This document shows, one piece after another, positions 1 through 7,393 of a stretch of DNA of 64,000 nt. The stretch is from assembly GCA_949289045.1 (NCBI GenBank), contig CASEMN010000002.1:1-64000 (forward strand), given 5' to 3'. The translations under genes and the position numbers were made by a program. The stretch comes from an uncultured Oscillospiraceae bacterium (lineage in GTDB: Bacteria; Bacillota; Clostridia; Oscillospirales; Acutalibacteraceae). The notes beneath the pieces were generated by a model. The model did not search any database, was not told the DNA's origin, and saw nothing but the letters and a program-made list of their open reading frames with translations. Position 1 is the first letter of the stretch. Every line of letters starts with the position of its first letter.

Positions 1-103
1 TCAGAATCGATGTTTCTTTGCTTAAGCCTTAATCTCACCCGCATAGCGGGCGGTTGTTAAGTTCTCGTCATGACGAGAACTTTTCCGCTAAAGCATTAAC
101 GTA
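1..103. other. Gene-free left edge with a perfect palindrome
   Basis: No gene is recognisable. Positions 61-80 form a perfect 20-base palindrome (GTTCTCGTCA and its reverse complement) followed by TTTT on the plus strand. A smaller hairpin, CCCGC-ATA-GCGGG, lies near 38-50. The larger palindrome could be a terminator for a gene left of the window, or a protein-binding site. Confidence 0.4.
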
Positions 104-137
104 AAAAAGCGGTTCGCCTTTCGGAGAACCGCTTTTT
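104..137 (-). terminator. Terminator of the lipoprotein gene
   Basis: Inverted repeat AAAAAGCGGTTC / GAACCGCTTTTT with a 10-base loop. It lies 30 bases past the lipoprotein stop codon and gives a T-run on either strand, so it may work in both directions. Confidence 0.8.
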
Positions 138-167
138 AATACTAATTTTTTAGCTTTAAGCTTTTAC

Positions 168-998
168 TCAAAACTTATCAGTCTGAGTGATAGAAATATT
201 AGCGCTGGAAATCTTGAATACTGCCATAGCTGTAACATTGCTTACGTCAAGAGTAACCTTCATTGTATATGTAGCGCTTACAAGCTTGCCGTCTGCTGTA
301 ACAGTAGCGTTGATTGTTCCGCCGCTATAAACGAACTTCATGCCGCTTGCGGGCTTAACGCTGAACTTATTGAGCCAGCTGTCAATCTCGCTCTGAGGAA
401 GTTCCTCAAATGCACGAGCATTTGCTGCGTTGTTGGGAGCAGTTTCAGTCTTAATATTCATTGTAAGAACCCAGTTGTTGCCGCTCTTCTTTGCGGTAAC
501 GCTTGAGAAATCGCTTGCCTGCATTGTTGCGTTGGGAACACCTGTAATGGGTGTAGCCTCATCAGCACTGGGAAGGCCTTCAGAAATCATGCCCTTAAGT
601 TTATCTAAAGCACCGGGAAGTTTGTTGATAGCAACAGCTGTGTAACGGTTACCCTTCATGCTCTTAGCGCTTGCAGTTGCCTTGTTGAAGAGGGCCACTG
701 CTTCATCCTTAGAAAGAGTTGAAGAGTTGCTGGAAGCAGCACTTGAATCCTTAGCGGAATCGCTGCTGTCAGCACTGTCAGAAGCAGCTGAACCGTCCTC
801 AGAAGCAGCTGTATCGCTTGCATCAGCAGATGCATCCTCAGAAGCATTTGTGTCATCAGCGGGCATATCCTCTACTACTGCGTTATTAGTATCAGATTCT
901 GTGGGATCCTCATCCTCATTGCCGCCGCAAGCAGCCATTGAAAGAACGAGAAGAGCAGCAGCAGTAAGAGCTGCTATTTTCTTGAAATAAGCTTTCAT
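168..998 (-). CDS. Secreted Ser/Asp/Ala-rich lipoprotein
   Basis: Predicted lipoprotein of 276 residues, anchored outside the membrane. It begins with a signal peptide ending in the lipobox LSMAAC (Cys about residue 24). Next comes a low-complexity acidic linker rich in Ser, Asp and Ala (about 28-95), then a folded C-terminal region of about 180 residues that I cannot assign to a family. The start is fixed by AAAGGAG 8 bases before ATG. Its promoter lies at 1046-1074, with a direct repeat typical of OmpR-family binding further upstream. Because the OmpR-type system just upstream ends 220 bp before this gene, it is probably the regulon target. Function unknown; envelope stress sensing or binding is inference only. 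Confidence 0.75.
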   Translation of the reverse strand: MKAYFKKIAALTAAALLVLSMAACGGNEDEDPTESDTNNAVVEDMPADDTNASEDASADASDTAASEDGSAASDSADSSDSAKDSSAASSNSSTLSKDEAVALFNKATASAKSMKGNRYTAVAINKLPGALDKLKGMISEGLPSADEATPITGVPNATMQASDFSSVTAKKSGNNWVLTMNIKTETAPNNAANARAFEELPQSEIDSWLNKFSVKPASGMKFVYSGGTINATVTADGKLVSATYTMKVTLDVSNVTAMAVFKISSANISITQTDKF

Positions 999-1045
999 TT
1001 TTAAATTCTCCTTTTATAATATTTGTCGTATGACCTACAGATGAT

Positions 1046-1074
1046 AGTATAATAAACCGCCGCTAAAATTTCAA
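1046..1074 (-). promoter_or_regulatory. SigmaA-type promoter of the lipoprotein gene
   Basis: On the minus strand, -35 TTGAAA (1069-1074), a 17-base spacer and -10 TATACT (1046-1051). This gives a leader of about 40 bases before the ATG at 998. Confidence 0.65.
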
Positions 1075-1103
1075 CCTCTAATTTATTAAAAAAAAGAAAA
1101 TTT

Positions 1104-1122
1104 TTAGTTCAAAATTAGTTCA
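1104..1122 (-). promoter_or_regulatory. Direct repeat, candidate OmpR-family binding site
   Basis: TTAGTTCA occurs twice (1104-1111 and 1115-1122, read on the plus strand) with an 11-base period. It sits about 30 bases upstream of the lipoprotein -35. Tandem half-sites one helical turn apart are typical of OmpR/PhoB regulators, and such a gene is adjacent. Confidence 0.45.
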
Positions 1123-1217
1123 TAGTTTACCAAAAAATATTAATACAAATTTAAAATGAGCAAAATAGTTTTAACTGTTTGTTTCAAAAAGCCAAACTAA
1201 ATTTTTAAAAATCAATT

Positions 1218-1919
1218 TTAAACCTGAGGAACGTTGAACCTGTACCCTGTACCCCATACAGTTTCAATATATTTTGGATCACCATTTACATCGCCGATTT
1301 TGTCCCTTATGCGATTAATGTGAACAGTGATCGTGGATGTCTCTCCCATGGAATCGTAACCCCATATTTTACTGAAAAGTTCTTCTTTAGTGAAAACAAT
1401 ATTGGGCTTTGAAGCTAAGAAATAAAGCAAATCGAATTCCTTGTTTGTAAGACCAATTTCTTTACCGCCGACAGTAACTCTTCTTGCACCATGGTCGATA
1501 AGTATATCGCCAACTTTAAGCACTTCGTTATTGTGGCTTTCGTTTGAAACGAGAGACTCATAACGAAGAATATGCGCCTTTACTCGTGCAACAAGCTCAG
1601 AGGGACTGAAAGGCTTAACTACATAATCATCGCTGCCAAGACCAAAAGCCCTGATTTTATCAATGTCGTCCTTTCTGGCAGAAACTATCAATATGGGTAT
1701 ATCTTTTACGCTTCTAAGCTTTCGGCAAATTTCAAAACCATCCATCCCGGGAAGCATAAGATCAATAAGCACAAGGCTGTAATCAACGTTTAAGGCAGCC
1801 TCCAAACCGCTGACTCCATCTGCGGCAATATCAACTGAAAAATTGCTGGATTCAAGATAATCACGCTCTAATTCAGCAATTGCGTGATCATCTTCAATAA
1901 TAAGTACCTTTCTTTCCAA
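1218..1919 (-). CDS. OmpR/PhoB-family response regulator
   Basis: Cytoplasmic DNA-binding response regulator of 233 residues, normal length for the family. The receiver domain (about 1-118) has the acidic pair in IIEDD, the phosphoacceptor Asp in LVLIDLMLPGMDG (about residue 53), and the switch Lys in VVKPF. A winged-helix output domain (about 133-230) follows, with the ITVHINRIRDKI and GTGYRF signatures. The start is TTG, preceded by GAGGAGG at 9 bases. That ribosome site lies inside the last codons of the kinase gene upstream, so the two are translationally coupled and form one operon. The likely target is the lipoprotein gene just downstream. Confidence 0.92.
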   Translation of the reverse strand: MERKVLIIEDDHAIAELERDYLESSNFSVDIAADGVSGLEAALNVDYSLVLIDLMLPGMDGFEICRKLRSVKDIPILIVSARKDDIDKIRAFGLGSDDYVVKPFSPSELVARVKAHILRYESLVSNESHNNEVLKVGDILIDHGARRVTVGGKEIGLTNKEFDLLYFLASKPNIVFTKEELFSKIWGYDSMGETSTITVHINRIRDKIGDVNGDPKYIETVWGTGYRFNVPQV

Positions 1920-1920
1920 A

Positions 1921-3453
1921 TCAATTAACCTCCTCGATATAATTATGAACCGGCAAACTAATAACTATAGTTAAGCCGCCGCTTTCGCTCAGCTCAGCCT
2001 TAATCGTTCCATTATGGCCGATTATTATTCTTTTAGCTATGGCAAGGCCTAAACCGCTGCCGCTTTTTGTAGAATTGCTTCGCGCCTTATCAGTACGGTA
2101 AAAACTGTCAAAGATTTTTTCCAGATCTTCGGGAGCTACACCCGGACCATTATCTGAAATAGAAAGACTTATATAATTCTTATCATACTTAAGGGCAATT
2201 TTAAGTTTCGGGTTCTTATTGGTGTTATATTTAACAGAATTATGTACAATATTTTTCACTACTCTCGTTATTTGCAGCTTATCTATTAGCACATATACCC
2301 CTTTGGGACAGTCGTTTTCAAATACACATTCCATATTAGTGCTGCCTGTAAGCATTGGCAAATCTGAAACTTTATTATCAAAATATTCTGAAATATCTAT
2401 AGGAGAAAAATCAAAAGTAAAATTATCCGTTTCAAGCTTAGAAAGCAGAAACAGTTCATCTACAAGCTTATCCATATCACAGGCTGTGTCAAGAATTGTC
2501 TTTAAATATTTATCTTTTTTCTCTGGGGTATCGGCAATTCCATCAAGCAGCCCCGAAACATATCCTTTTATAAGAGTAAGGGGAGAACCAAGATCATGTG
2601 AAATTCCGGCGATTAATTCTCTGCGGTTATCTTCATAAGCCTTTTGCAGGCGCTTCGACTCTTTCAGCTGAAGTCTCATCTGATCAAAGTCTTCACACAA
2701 GGCACCGATTTCATTATCTCCTCGGTAGTTGATACTGTAATCCAAATCCCCTTCTCTTATTCGCTTCGTTGCAACACTTAAACGGTATATCGGATTTACA
2801 AGGTCTCTGGACATTCCGTAAGAAAGCATAATATTAGTTATAAGTATAATTATAAGAGCGGCTATTGAAACAGGCACAAGTATACTGACTGTAAAATCAA
2901 AAATGCCATTTAACATTCCTTCATTGGTTTCACCTATTATGTTATTGAGCCCTTCATCACTGAACAATATTCTCAAATATCCTCCGCCGGGTATTGGACG
3001 GCAGCTGAATAAAACGCTGCCACTGGATCCTGTATAAAACTCGGACGAATTTTTGGTGAAGAGATTATGTTCTTCAGCAATCTTCACGGCTCCTTCTTCA
3101 GTAAATTCACCGTTTACATATATTAAGTCTTCGTTTTTAAAAATCGCTACATCTGCGCCGGTTTCGCTGATTCCGTCAATAAAGCTTCTTGTTTCGGCGT
3201 CATTAATGGTCTGTGCAGGATCACCCTGCAATAAATCGTCCTGAATTTTATTAACATACATCTGGAGCTGATAAACTGTTACAAAACCTAAACCGGTTTC
3301 GTAATTTTTGCTTATCCTTCCACCGTCATATGTAAACATAAATCCGTAAATTGCAAAGCCCAGAAAACCTACCGCAAGAAATGCGCAAAGGCACAAGATT
3401 ATTGCGTTTGAAACAAAAACTCTGGTTCTCAAACCAAAACTGCTGTTTTTCAT
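1921..3453 (-). CDS. Membrane sensor histidine kinase
   Basis: Two-transmembrane sensor kinase of 510 residues, partner of the response regulator that follows. Order: TM1 (about 13-40), an extracytoplasmic sensor domain (about 41-190), TM2 (about 190-215), a HAMP linker, a dimerisation domain with the phosphorylated His in ISHDLGSPL (about residue 286), and a HATPase domain with the N-box (NIVHNSVKYN), G1 (DNGPGV) and G2 (SGSGLGLAI) motifs. All catalytic motifs are present. The signal sensed cannot be read from the sequence. First gene of its operon, with an extended -10 promoter about 90 bases upstream. Confidence 0.93.
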   Translation of the reverse strand: MKNSSFGLRTRVFVSNAIILCLCAFLAVGFLGFAIYGFMFTYDGGRISKNYETGLGFVTVYQLQMYVNKIQDDLLQGDPAQTINDAETRSFIDGISETGADVAIFKNEDLIYVNGEFTEEGAVKIAEEHNLFTKNSSEFYTGSSGSVLFSCRPIPGGGYLRILFSDEGLNNIIGETNEGMLNGIFDFTVSILVPVSIAALIIILITNIMLSYGMSRDLVNPIYRLSVATKRIREGDLDYSINYRGDNEIGALCEDFDQMRLQLKESKRLQKAYEDNRRELIAGISHDLGSPLTLIKGYVSGLLDGIADTPEKKDKYLKTILDTACDMDKLVDELFLLSKLETDNFTFDFSPIDISEYFDNKVSDLPMLTGSTNMECVFENDCPKGVYVLIDKLQITRVVKNIVHNSVKYNTNKNPKLKIALKYDKNYISLSISDNGPGVAPEDLEKIFDSFYRTDKARSNSTKSGSGLGLAIAKRIIIGHNGTIKAELSESGGLTIVISLPVHNYIEEVN

Positions 3454-3542
3454 ATATCACACCCATCCTGAAAGCCGCGCCGATTTCATCTACAGTAGAA
3501 TACAAATTCCACTTTTATCTTTGTGAAAAATGTACTATGGGT

Positions 3543-3551
3543 ATTATATCA
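3543..3551 (-). promoter_or_regulatory. Extended -10 promoter of the two-component operon
   Basis: Minus-strand TGATATAAT; the TATAAT hexamer is at 3543-3548 with an upstream TG. No good -35 is seen. The same TGTGATATAAT string recurs before tsaE (62679-62684). An inverted repeat GTAGAAA / TTTCTAC (about 3571-3597) lies just upstream and could be an operator or the end of the neighbouring transcript. Confidence 0.55.
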
Positions 3552-3593
3552 CATTTTTACGAACCTATATGTAGAAATTTCTCCCTCTTTTTT

Positions 3594-4874
3594 CTACAAT
3601 ATGCCCATTATTTTTTCTATTTCCGACTGTAAATACTTATCTCCCGAACTGTTGGCTATACTTTTATAGGAATATAAAACTATTCCATCATAATTGAGTT
3701 CTCTTAGATAGCTTATCTGACGGCTTATTATATTATCTTCATTAATCCATTCATAACGGCCGGTGTCCTTTTTTTCGCTTTCCGCTCCTGCATATTTATC
3801 CTCAAGTCCGCATTTATATAAAGCCAGCCCTGCATAAAGCTTTACCCCGCTTTCCTCCGAAACAAGTTTCTCCCATTCTTTCGCCGTATTTTCAAAGGGC
3901 ATCGTGGCATTTTCAAAGCCATAGTACAGCTGAGGCATTATGTAATCCAAATATCCTCCCTTTGAACACCAAAGCTCAAGGTCAACATAACTGCTGTTAT
4001 AATTTTTCTCTATATCTCCCATTGGACTTATACCGAAAACCACCTGGGGATCAATACTTTTTATTTGTGAATAAATTCCTCCTACAAGGGCACTTACCTG
4101 ATTTCTCCTCCACTGAGCGAGAGAAAGGGTTCCGCCGGATTCGGTATAATTCTCATATTCCTCATTATCTATTTCTTCATCACTACTGGGATAAAAATAA
4201 TCGTCCATATGTATTCCGTCAATGTCATAGTTTAAAAGCTCCTTAACTCCGTCTATGACAAGCTTTTTTGCCTTTTCATCTGCGGGATTTAAAAATATTC
4301 CGCTGTCTGAAATATAAACGCTGTCAGGATTTTCCTCGTACATTTTTTTCGCCGGATTGTTTTCACTTAGAGCATTTATATCAGTCTTATATGAAACACG
4401 GTAGGGGTTTATCCAGCCGTGAATTTGAAGCTCAAGTTTTTTTGCCTCTTCCACCATTATTTCAAGAGGATCGTAACCCGGGTCATTACCTTGAACTCCT
4501 GTAATATATTCGCTCCATGGGAACAGTTCGGATTTATAGAAAGCGTCACAGAATGGTCTAACCTGTACAAACACGGTATTGACACCGACTTTTTTTGAAA
4601 CAGAAAACATCTCATTCACTTTTTCCCTGAACTGTTCTTCTGTACCTCCGCCGCTTTCCTTCATTGAAAGCTCATAGTAATTGCACCATACGCCTATTAA
4701 TTCATTATCTGCTTCCTTTTCGGTTTCGATGTTTTGAGTATAATTTAAAGGCTCCTTTTGGAAATCCGTCTCCCCTTTAATAACAGATTGGCTATCAAAA
4801 TTTTCAGCAGTACATCCAGTTATAATAAACAAAATTGCAAAAATCAAAGACATAATTCTATAAATTCTTTTCAT
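3594..4874 (-). CDS. GHL10-family glycosyl hydrolase-like lipoprotein
   Basis: Surface-anchored protein of the glycosyl-hydrolase-like 10 (DUF187, YngK-like) family, 426 residues. The signal peptide ends in the lipobox FIITGC (Cys about residue 21). The body has family hallmarks: GVWCNYYELS, the VQVRPFCDAFYKSELFPWSEY block, HGWINPYR, GIHMDDYFYP and VFGISPMG. It is probably a TIM-barrel acting on wall polysaccharide or another glycan; the substrate is not known. A longer reading begins 8 codons upstream, but AAAGGAG 6 bases before the ATG at 4874 decides this start. It is divergent from the zinc-ribbon gene, whose promoter sits in the shared 65 bp. Confidence 0.85.
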   Translation of the reverse strand: MKRIYRIMSLIFAILFIITGCTAENFDSQSVIKGETDFQKEPLNYTQNIETEKEADNELIGVWCNYYELSMKESGGGTEEQFREKVNEMFSVSKKVGVNTVFVQVRPFCDAFYKSELFPWSEYITGVQGNDPGYDPLEIMVEEAKKLELQIHGWINPYRVSYKTDINALSENNPAKKMYEENPDSVYISDSGIFLNPADEKAKKLVIDGVKELLNYDIDGIHMDDYFYPSSDEEIDNEEYENYTESGGTLSLAQWRRNQVSALVGGIYSQIKSIDPQVVFGISPMGDIEKNYNSSYVDLELWCSKGGYLDYIMPQLYYGFENATMPFENTAKEWEKLVSEESGVKLYAGLALYKCGLEDKYAGAESEKKDTGRYEWINEDNIISRQISYLRELNYDGIVLYSYKSIANSSGDKYLQSEIEKIMGIL

Positions 4875-4891
4875 AAAAAACTCCTTTTCAC

Positions 4892-4920
4892 TTGACATAT
4901 TAAAATCTAAATAATAGGAT
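4892..4920 (+). promoter_or_regulatory. Promoter of the zinc-ribbon / DUF1294 pair
   Basis: TTGACA (4892-4897), 17-base spacer, TAGGAT (4915-4920); the ATG follows at 4940. Confidence 0.65.
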
Positions 4921-4939
4921 TATATGCGGAGGTGTTTTT

Positions 4940-5230
4940 ATGTCACACTTACTTGACTTTACAAGCAGACTTAAAACTTTTTGCGTAGCAGAAAACGCAG
5001 TTTGTCCTAAGTGCCTGCAATCAACCAATATGCACGTTTTTGAAAATTATGACAGCGCAATAGTTCTGGCCTTCCCTGTCGGAAAATTCGGCACTAACTA
5101 TTTTGCCCTTTGTCCCTCTTGCAGCAGCACCTTTATGCTTACCGACAGCGAAGCGGAAAAAATTAAATCCGGCGATATTGAAGTATTCAAAAACCTTGAA
5201 GCTTTAAAAAAGGAAGAAAGTAATGTTTGA
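4940..5230 (+). CDS. Small zinc-ribbon-like protein
   Basis: Hypothetical 96-residue cytoplasmic protein. Two CxxC pairs (CPKC near residue 22 and CPSC near 58) flank a hydrophobic stretch, which suggests a single zinc ribbon. The C-terminus is charged. The start is set by GGAGGT 9 bases before ATG and by a consensus promoter. Its last 8 bases overlap the next gene, so the pair is translationally coupled. No catalytic motif is visible; function unknown. Confidence 0.6.
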   Translation: MSHLLDFTSRLKTFCVAENAVCPKCLQSTNMHVFENYDSAIVLAFPVGKFGTNYFALCPSCSSTFMLTDSEAEKIKSGDIEVFKNLEALKKEESNV

Positions 5231-5513
5231 TTCTTTAACAGCCGCAATATGTGTTTTTATTATATATTACATTATAATTTCTATATACGGAGTTTCTATA
5301 ACCATCTCCGACAAAAAACGCGCTGTCAAAGGAAAAAGAAGAATAAGCGAAAATCATCTTATGATTACCGGACTTATTGGTGCTTCCCTGCCCATGTTCA
5401 TTACGATGAAAATTATCCGCCACAAAACCAAACACTTAAAGTTTATGATAGGGCTGCCAGTTGAATCTTTGTTTCACATAATTTTACTTATTTTAATTCT
5501 CAATTTAATTTAA
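5223..5513 (+). CDS. DUF1294-type small membrane protein
   Basis: Hydrophobic 96-residue protein with three or four membrane segments (about 5-25, 45-62, 73-95). It has the DUF1294 layout: a basic loop after the first helix (DKKRAVKGKRRI), then the conserved RHKTKHLKF block leading into the last helices. DUF1294 proteins are widespread and uncharacterised. It starts inside the end of the zinc-ribbon gene (8-base overlap). The strong promoter of rubrerythrin begins only 8 bases after its stop, so the operon ends here. Confidence 0.75.
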   Translation: MFDSLTAAICVFIIYYIIISIYGVSITISDKKRAVKGKRRISENHLMITGLIGASLPMFITMKIIRHKTKHLKFMIGLPVESLFHIILLILILNLI

Positions 5514-5520
5514 AAAAAAC

Positions 5521-5548
5521 TTGACAAAAGATTATTTAGGTGTATAAT
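5521..5548 (+). promoter_or_regulatory. Strong sigmaA promoter of rubrerythrin
   Basis: TTGACA (5521-5526), 16-base spacer, TATAAT (5543-5548): both hexamers match consensus exactly, consistent with a highly expressed gene. Confidence 0.85.
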
Positions 5549-5550
5549 AA

Positions 5551-5571
5551 TGATAACGATAATCGTTATCA
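5551..5571 (+). promoter_or_regulatory. Fur/PerR-type operator
   Basis: Perfect 10-1-10 palindrome with half-site TGATAACGAT, covering the expected transcription start just after the -10. It differs from the classical GATAAT-type Fur box only by a symmetric substitution in each arm. In clostridia reverse rubrerythrins are known to be controlled by PerR, so a Fur-family repressor responding to peroxide or iron is expected here. Confidence 0.75.
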
Positions 5572-5595
5572 ATAAATCTATGGAGGTTATACAAT

Positions 5596-6141
5596 ATGAA
5601 AAAGTTTGTTTGCAGTGTATGTGGTTATGTTTATGAAGGAACAGAGGCTCCCGAAAAGTGCCCTCAGTGCAATGCTCCCGCTTCAAAGTTCGTTGAGCAG
5701 AAGGAAGGCAGAAGCTGGGCTGCTGAGCACGTTGTAGGCGTTGCACAGGGCGTTTCTGAGGACATTCTCGAGGATCTCAGAGCTAACTTCACAGGCGAGT
5801 GCACAGAGGTTGGTATGTACCTTGCAATGGCAAGAGTTGCTCACAGAGAGGGTTATCCCGAAATCGGTCTCTACTGGGAAAAGGCTGCTTACGAAGAGGC
5901 AGAGCACGCTGCTAAGTTTGCAGAGCTTCTCGGTGAGGTTGTAACAGACAGCACCAAGAAGAACCTTGAAATGAGAGTTGAAGCTGAAAACGGCGCAACA
6001 GCAGGTAAGTTTGACCTTGCAAAGCGTGCTAAGGCTGCTAACCTTGACGCTATCCATGACACAGTTCACGAGATGGCAAGAGACGAAGCTCGTCACGGCA
6101 AGGCTTTCGAAGGACTTCTCAAGAGATATTTCGGTGAATAA
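5596..6141 (+). CDS. Reverse-domain rubrerythrin (peroxide/oxygen detoxification)
   Basis: Cytoplasmic non-haem iron protein of 181 residues that reduces hydrogen peroxide, and probably oxygen, with electrons from NADH through rubredoxin partners. An N-terminal rubredoxin-like domain (about 1-36) has two Cys pairs (CSVCG, CPQCN). A four-helix diiron domain follows, with ExxH ligand motifs (EEAEHAAKF about 111; [10 protein letters not shown] about 167). This Rd-first order is the reverse rubrerythrin type of clostridia. GGAGG lies 9 bases before ATG. The gene favours AAG and GCT codons, unlike its AAA-rich neighbours, as expected for high expression. A terminator follows, and a Fur-type box controls it. 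Confidence 0.93.
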   Translation: MKKFVCSVCGYVYEGTEAPEKCPQCNAPASKFVEQKEGRSWAAEHVVGVAQGVSEDILEDLRANFTGECTEVGMYLAMARVAHREGYPEIGLYWEKAAYEEAEHAAKFAELLGEVVTDSTKKNLEMRVEAENGATAGKFDLAKRAKAANLDAIHDTVHEMARDEARHGKAFEGLLKRYFGE

Positions 6142-6159
6142 TTAATTTTAAAAGTCATA

Positions 6160-6192
6160 AAGGGTGTGCTGATTTCAGCGCACCCTTATTTC
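6160..6192 (+). terminator. Terminator of rubrerythrin
   Basis: Stem AAGGGTGTGCTGA / TCAGCGCACCCTT (one G-T pair) followed by ATTTCTT. The 51-residue peptide gene starts just after it, so readthrough could still reach that gene. Confidence 0.85.
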
Positions 6193-6209
6193 TTAAAAGG
6201 AGTGCTGTT

Positions 6210-6365
6210 TTGAAAACATTTCTGCGTTTTCTTGTTTCGGGATTGATTGCCATATCTCTCATTGCCCTGTTTTACAGCCTTTTTAAACACAGAAAGGGTC
6301 GTGGCATGTGCGATATCGCTATTATCGGAGGGGCTGACGGTCCTACTGCCATTATAATAAAATAA
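6210..6365 (+). CDS. 51-residue membrane peptide with IGGADGPT tail
   Basis: Small ORF with a TTG start and AAAAGGAG 7 bases upstream. The product has one basic-flanked transmembrane helix (about 6-26, ending KHRKGRG) and a C-terminal tail IAIIGGADGPTAIIIK. The string IIGGADGPTAI is a hallmark of the beta subunit of sodium-pumping oxaloacetate-type decarboxylases (OadB/GcdB/MmdB), where it lies in a membrane segment. Here it is detached, at the end of a peptide far too short to be that enzyme. The ribosome site, stop position and motif support a real gene. Function unknown. It follows the rubrerythrin terminator by about 20 bp and may share readthrough transcription. Confidence 0.7.
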   Translation: MKTFLRFLVSGLIAISLIALFYSLFKHRKGRGMCDIAIIGGADGPTAIIIK

Positions 6366-6416
6366 ACATCGTCGAATGGCTTCAGATGACTTTTCGGCAG
6401 ATGTTTAAACTACAAA

Positions 6417-6444
6417 AAGACACCTGTCTTGCGGCAGGTGTCTT
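6417..6444. terminator. Hairpin between the peptide gene and the XRE gene
   Basis: AAGACACCTG / CAGGTGTCTT with an 8-base loop. It lies between two converging genes and probably terminates both; T-rich sequence follows on the plus strand and TTTTTGTAG on the minus strand. Confidence 0.75.
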
Positions 6445-6497
6445 AACTTTACTCTTTGTTTTATGGTATGAGAAAAACAGAATTTTCCGCATACCTT

Positions 6498-6821
6498 TTA
6501 TTTATTATCATTTAAACGGTAATCAACGAGCATTTCTATCATTTTATAATCAGAATCCGTTAATTGTGAAATCTTATCTGTTAAAGTATCGAAATCATTA
6601 TCTGTACGTTTGCCCGTCAATATATAATCGGTGCTTGTTTTGAGTATATTACACAACTTTAAGAGATTGTCAATTTTTATAGCTTTGTTTCCTCTCTCAA
6701 TGTTGGAAATCATTTGGATAGATACATTCATGCGCTCGGCAACTTGTTCCTGGGTTAATTTCAATTCTTTTCGCCGCTCAACAATACGGATACCGATTTC
6801 TTTTAAATCCTCTGTTTTCAT
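6498..6821 (-). CDS. XRE-family helix-turn-helix regulator
   Basis: Cytoplasmic repressor-like protein of 107 residues. A Cro/C1-type helix-turn-helix occupies about 8-62 (RRKELKLTQEQVAERM, then ISNIERG, then DNLLKLCNIL), and a short helical tail follows. The chosen ATG has GGTGAG just upstream; a reading five codons longer is possible. It is divergent from a small cysteine-rich gene across 129 bp that hold that gene's promoter, so that gene may be a target. No phage genes are nearby. Confidence 0.85.
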   Translation of the reverse strand: MKTEDLKEIGIRIVERRKELKLTQEQVAERMNVSIQMISNIERGNKAIKIDNLLKLCNILKTSTDYILTGKRTDNDFDTLTDKISQLTDSDYKMIEMLVDYRLNDNK

Positions 6822-6887
6822 ATACTCACCGCCCATCCTGTGGTTTTAGTATATGGTTTTTCAGGTTAATTTATAAGCACTTTAAGG

Positions 6888-6916
6888 TTTACAATATTAA
6901 TCTATAGGTGTATGAT
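6888..6916 (+). promoter_or_regulatory. Promoter of the cysteine-rich small gene
   Basis: TTTACA (6888-6893), 17-base spacer, TATGAT (6911-6916), inside the divergent gap next to the XRE gene. Confidence 0.55.
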
Positions 6917-6950
6917 AATTAAAAATTGTATCTAAAAAGCGGGCTGCATT

Positions 6951-7193
6951 ATGAGATATTTAAAGTTAGAAAATTTTCTTAGTGAGGTATTTGAAACGTT
7001 ATTTGCTGATAAAGAAAAATTGGACTTTTTAGATAACGTACCGCAATTTTGCAGGCAGTGTGAATTGTTGGGTATTTGCAGGGACAAAGACAACCACTGG
7101 AAATGCCATCATGGTTGTATGGTTATAAGCCCTGAAAGAAAAAACGCAACAGAAAATAAAGCTCATTCATTAAATTTCTCCCATCCTCTCTAA
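6951..7193 (+). CDS. Small cysteine-rich hypothetical protein
   Basis: 80-residue ORF of unknown function. Its centre (about 33-56) holds five Cys and three His-type ligands in the order CRQC, C, C, HHGC, a spacing like a metal-binding or iron-sulfur clip such as those in SPASM-like tails. The ribosome site is weak (GCGGGC). Support comes from the promoter at 6888-6916 and a terminator at 7241. I cannot place it in a family. Confidence 0.45.
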   Translation: MRYLKLENFLSEVFETLFADKEKLDFLDNVPQFCRQCELLGICRDKDNHWKCHHGCMVISPERKNATENKAHSLNFSHPL

Positions 7194-7240
7194 TAATCAC
7201 TTAAACATCAAGGTAAATAATCATCAGTTATAAAACATAT

Positions 7241-7279
7241 AATCTGCAGCGGGGTAAAATCCACTGCGGATTTTTATTT
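7241..7279 (+). terminator. Terminator of the cysteine-rich gene
   Basis: AATCTGCAG / CTGCGGATT stem (one G-T pair), 14-base loop, then TTTTATTTTT. Confidence 0.7.
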
Positions 7280-7393
7280 TTATCAAAAGTCCAAGCAAAC
7301 TCATTTTACAGCAATATTGAACATTTTTACTTGAAAAAAGCGCCGCATTATGTTATTTTTGTTATAAGAAATTTAACTTTGGGGGGCTTTTCT

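Noticed and set aside
5683..6096. 137-codon minus-strand frame opposite rubrerythrin
   Set aside because: Antisense to a confidently identified gene; no ribosome site or promoter on that strand.
7331..7393. 21-residue N-terminal extension of the MFS transporter
   Set aside because: The upstream TTG has no ribosome site, while GGGGGG sits 7 bases before the ATG at 7394.
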